DNA of 64,000 bases from an uncultured Acidimicrobiales bacterium (lineage in GTDB: Bacteria; Actinomycetota; Acidimicrobiia; Acidimicrobiales; CATQHL01). This document shows, piece by piece, positions 63,698 through 64,000 of the stretch. Numbering within the stretch: position 1 is the stretch's first letter; every line of letters starts with the position of its first letter. The stretch lies in contig CATQHL010000001.1 in the NCBI GenBank assembly GCA_958295925.1, forward strand, positions 278,676 to 342,675, written 5' to 3'. Made by a program: the position numbers and the translations under genes. Under the pieces are notes generated by a model. That model was not told the origin of the DNA and made no database searches. It was given only the letters and a program-made list of their open reading frames with translations.

Positions 63698-64000
63698 ATG
63701 ACACTTTGGACACCGCAGGGCGAGCACAAGATCCCGAAGGAACCTGAACCACCGGAGCACACGGCCGACGAAACCACGGCCGACGAAACCACGGCCGACG
63801 AAACAATGTCGCAGGTGGAGGCGATGTCGCCCGAAGAGCGCGAGCAGGCCGAGGCTCTCGCCAAAGAACTTCAAGCAGCCAGGGAGCGACTTGCGGCTGC
63901 CCCTGCGGAGGTGGTGGTTGTAAACCACCTGATGGGGTTCTACGAGCTGGCGGCCATCCACCTGACGGCTAAGGAGCCCCGCCTGGAACAAGCTCGCCTG
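63698..64000 (+). CDS. Conserved actinobacterial protein of unknown function (partial)
   Basis: The frame is open from the ATG at 63698 to the window end (101 codons), with aaggaagg 9 nt upstream. It starts MTLWTPQGEHKIPKEPEP, has a triplicated acidic TADET unit, then MSPEEREQAEALAKELQAAR and PAEVVVVNHLMGFYELAAIH followed by LTAKEPRLEQARL. I recognise this as the type of short, uncharacterised actinobacterial protein with an N-terminal WTPxGEH box and a helical 'AEvVVANH.MGlyELAAIHL' core; no function is known to me. The minus-strand frames across it are shadows. Confidence 0.8.
   Translation, partial: MTLWTPQGEHKIPKEPEPPEHTADETTADETTADETMSQVEAMSPEEREQAEALAKELQAARERLAAAPAEVVVVNHLMGFYELAAIHLTAKEPRLEQARL

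Noticed and set aside
63412-63991. Minus-strand frames at the right edge as genes
   Set aside because: They are antisense to the plus-strand gene starting at 63698, which has a ribosome site and a recognisable protein pattern.

Overview
The window looks like chromosomal DNA of a high-GC actinobacterium. The evidence is the three DUF222/HNH proteins of the 13E12 family, a RecQ-type C-terminal phosphoribosyltransferase domain of the actinobacterial kind, the infC-rpmI-rplT-SpoU-pheS-pheT and rapZ-gap-pgk-tpiA-secG gene orders, and many GTG/TTG starts. An Acidimicrobiia-like lineage is my best guess; this is inference, not a computed placement.

Layout. (1) 1-18.4 kb is an accessory region: the end of a ThiF/E1-like gene, an Mrr-type restriction endonuclease, a DUF1156 DNA methylase broken by a 16-G homopolymer, three tandem near-identical DUF222-HNH genes with variable internal repeats, and a second, intact DUF1156 methylase. 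The two methylases lie in the same orientation and bracket the HNH array. (2) 18.4-33 kb holds a VOC protein, a YbjQ protein, a RecQ C-terminal remnant, a Rieske oxygenase, and on the minus strand a nucleoside uptake and breakdown locus: Bmp lipoprotein, ABC ATPase, two permeases, an LLM oxidoreductase, two TRZ/ATZ-type amidohydrolases and a nucleoside phosphorylase. (3) 33-48 kb is mostly core: tRNA-Leu(GAG), secG, an SDR, tpiA, pgk, gap, rapZ, uvrC, a second (Rbs-type) sugar ABC transporter whose binding lipoprotein carries a long Ala-rich coiled coil, and uvrA. (4) 48.1-53.1 kb is a visibly AT-richer island between uvrA and uvrB: a four-gene, translationally coupled operon of a cytosine-5 methyltransferase, a GHKL (MORC/MutL-like) ATPase and two unrecognised proteins. 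This is the strongest candidate for an undescribed restriction or defence system. (5) 53.2-64 kb is core: uvrB, coaE, rpsA, pheT, pheS, a SpoU methyltransferase, rplT, rpmI, infC, and on the plus strand the start of a conserved gene running off the window.

From about 18.4 kb to infC nearly all genes are on the minus strand, many with ATGA/GTGA overlaps that indicate translational coupling. The accessory parts are full of direct repeats. At many unrelated places two or three copies of different sequences sit 70-75 bp apart, a recurrent spacing that annotation does not explain. All functional calls rest on motifs and gene context read by eye; no database search was run.
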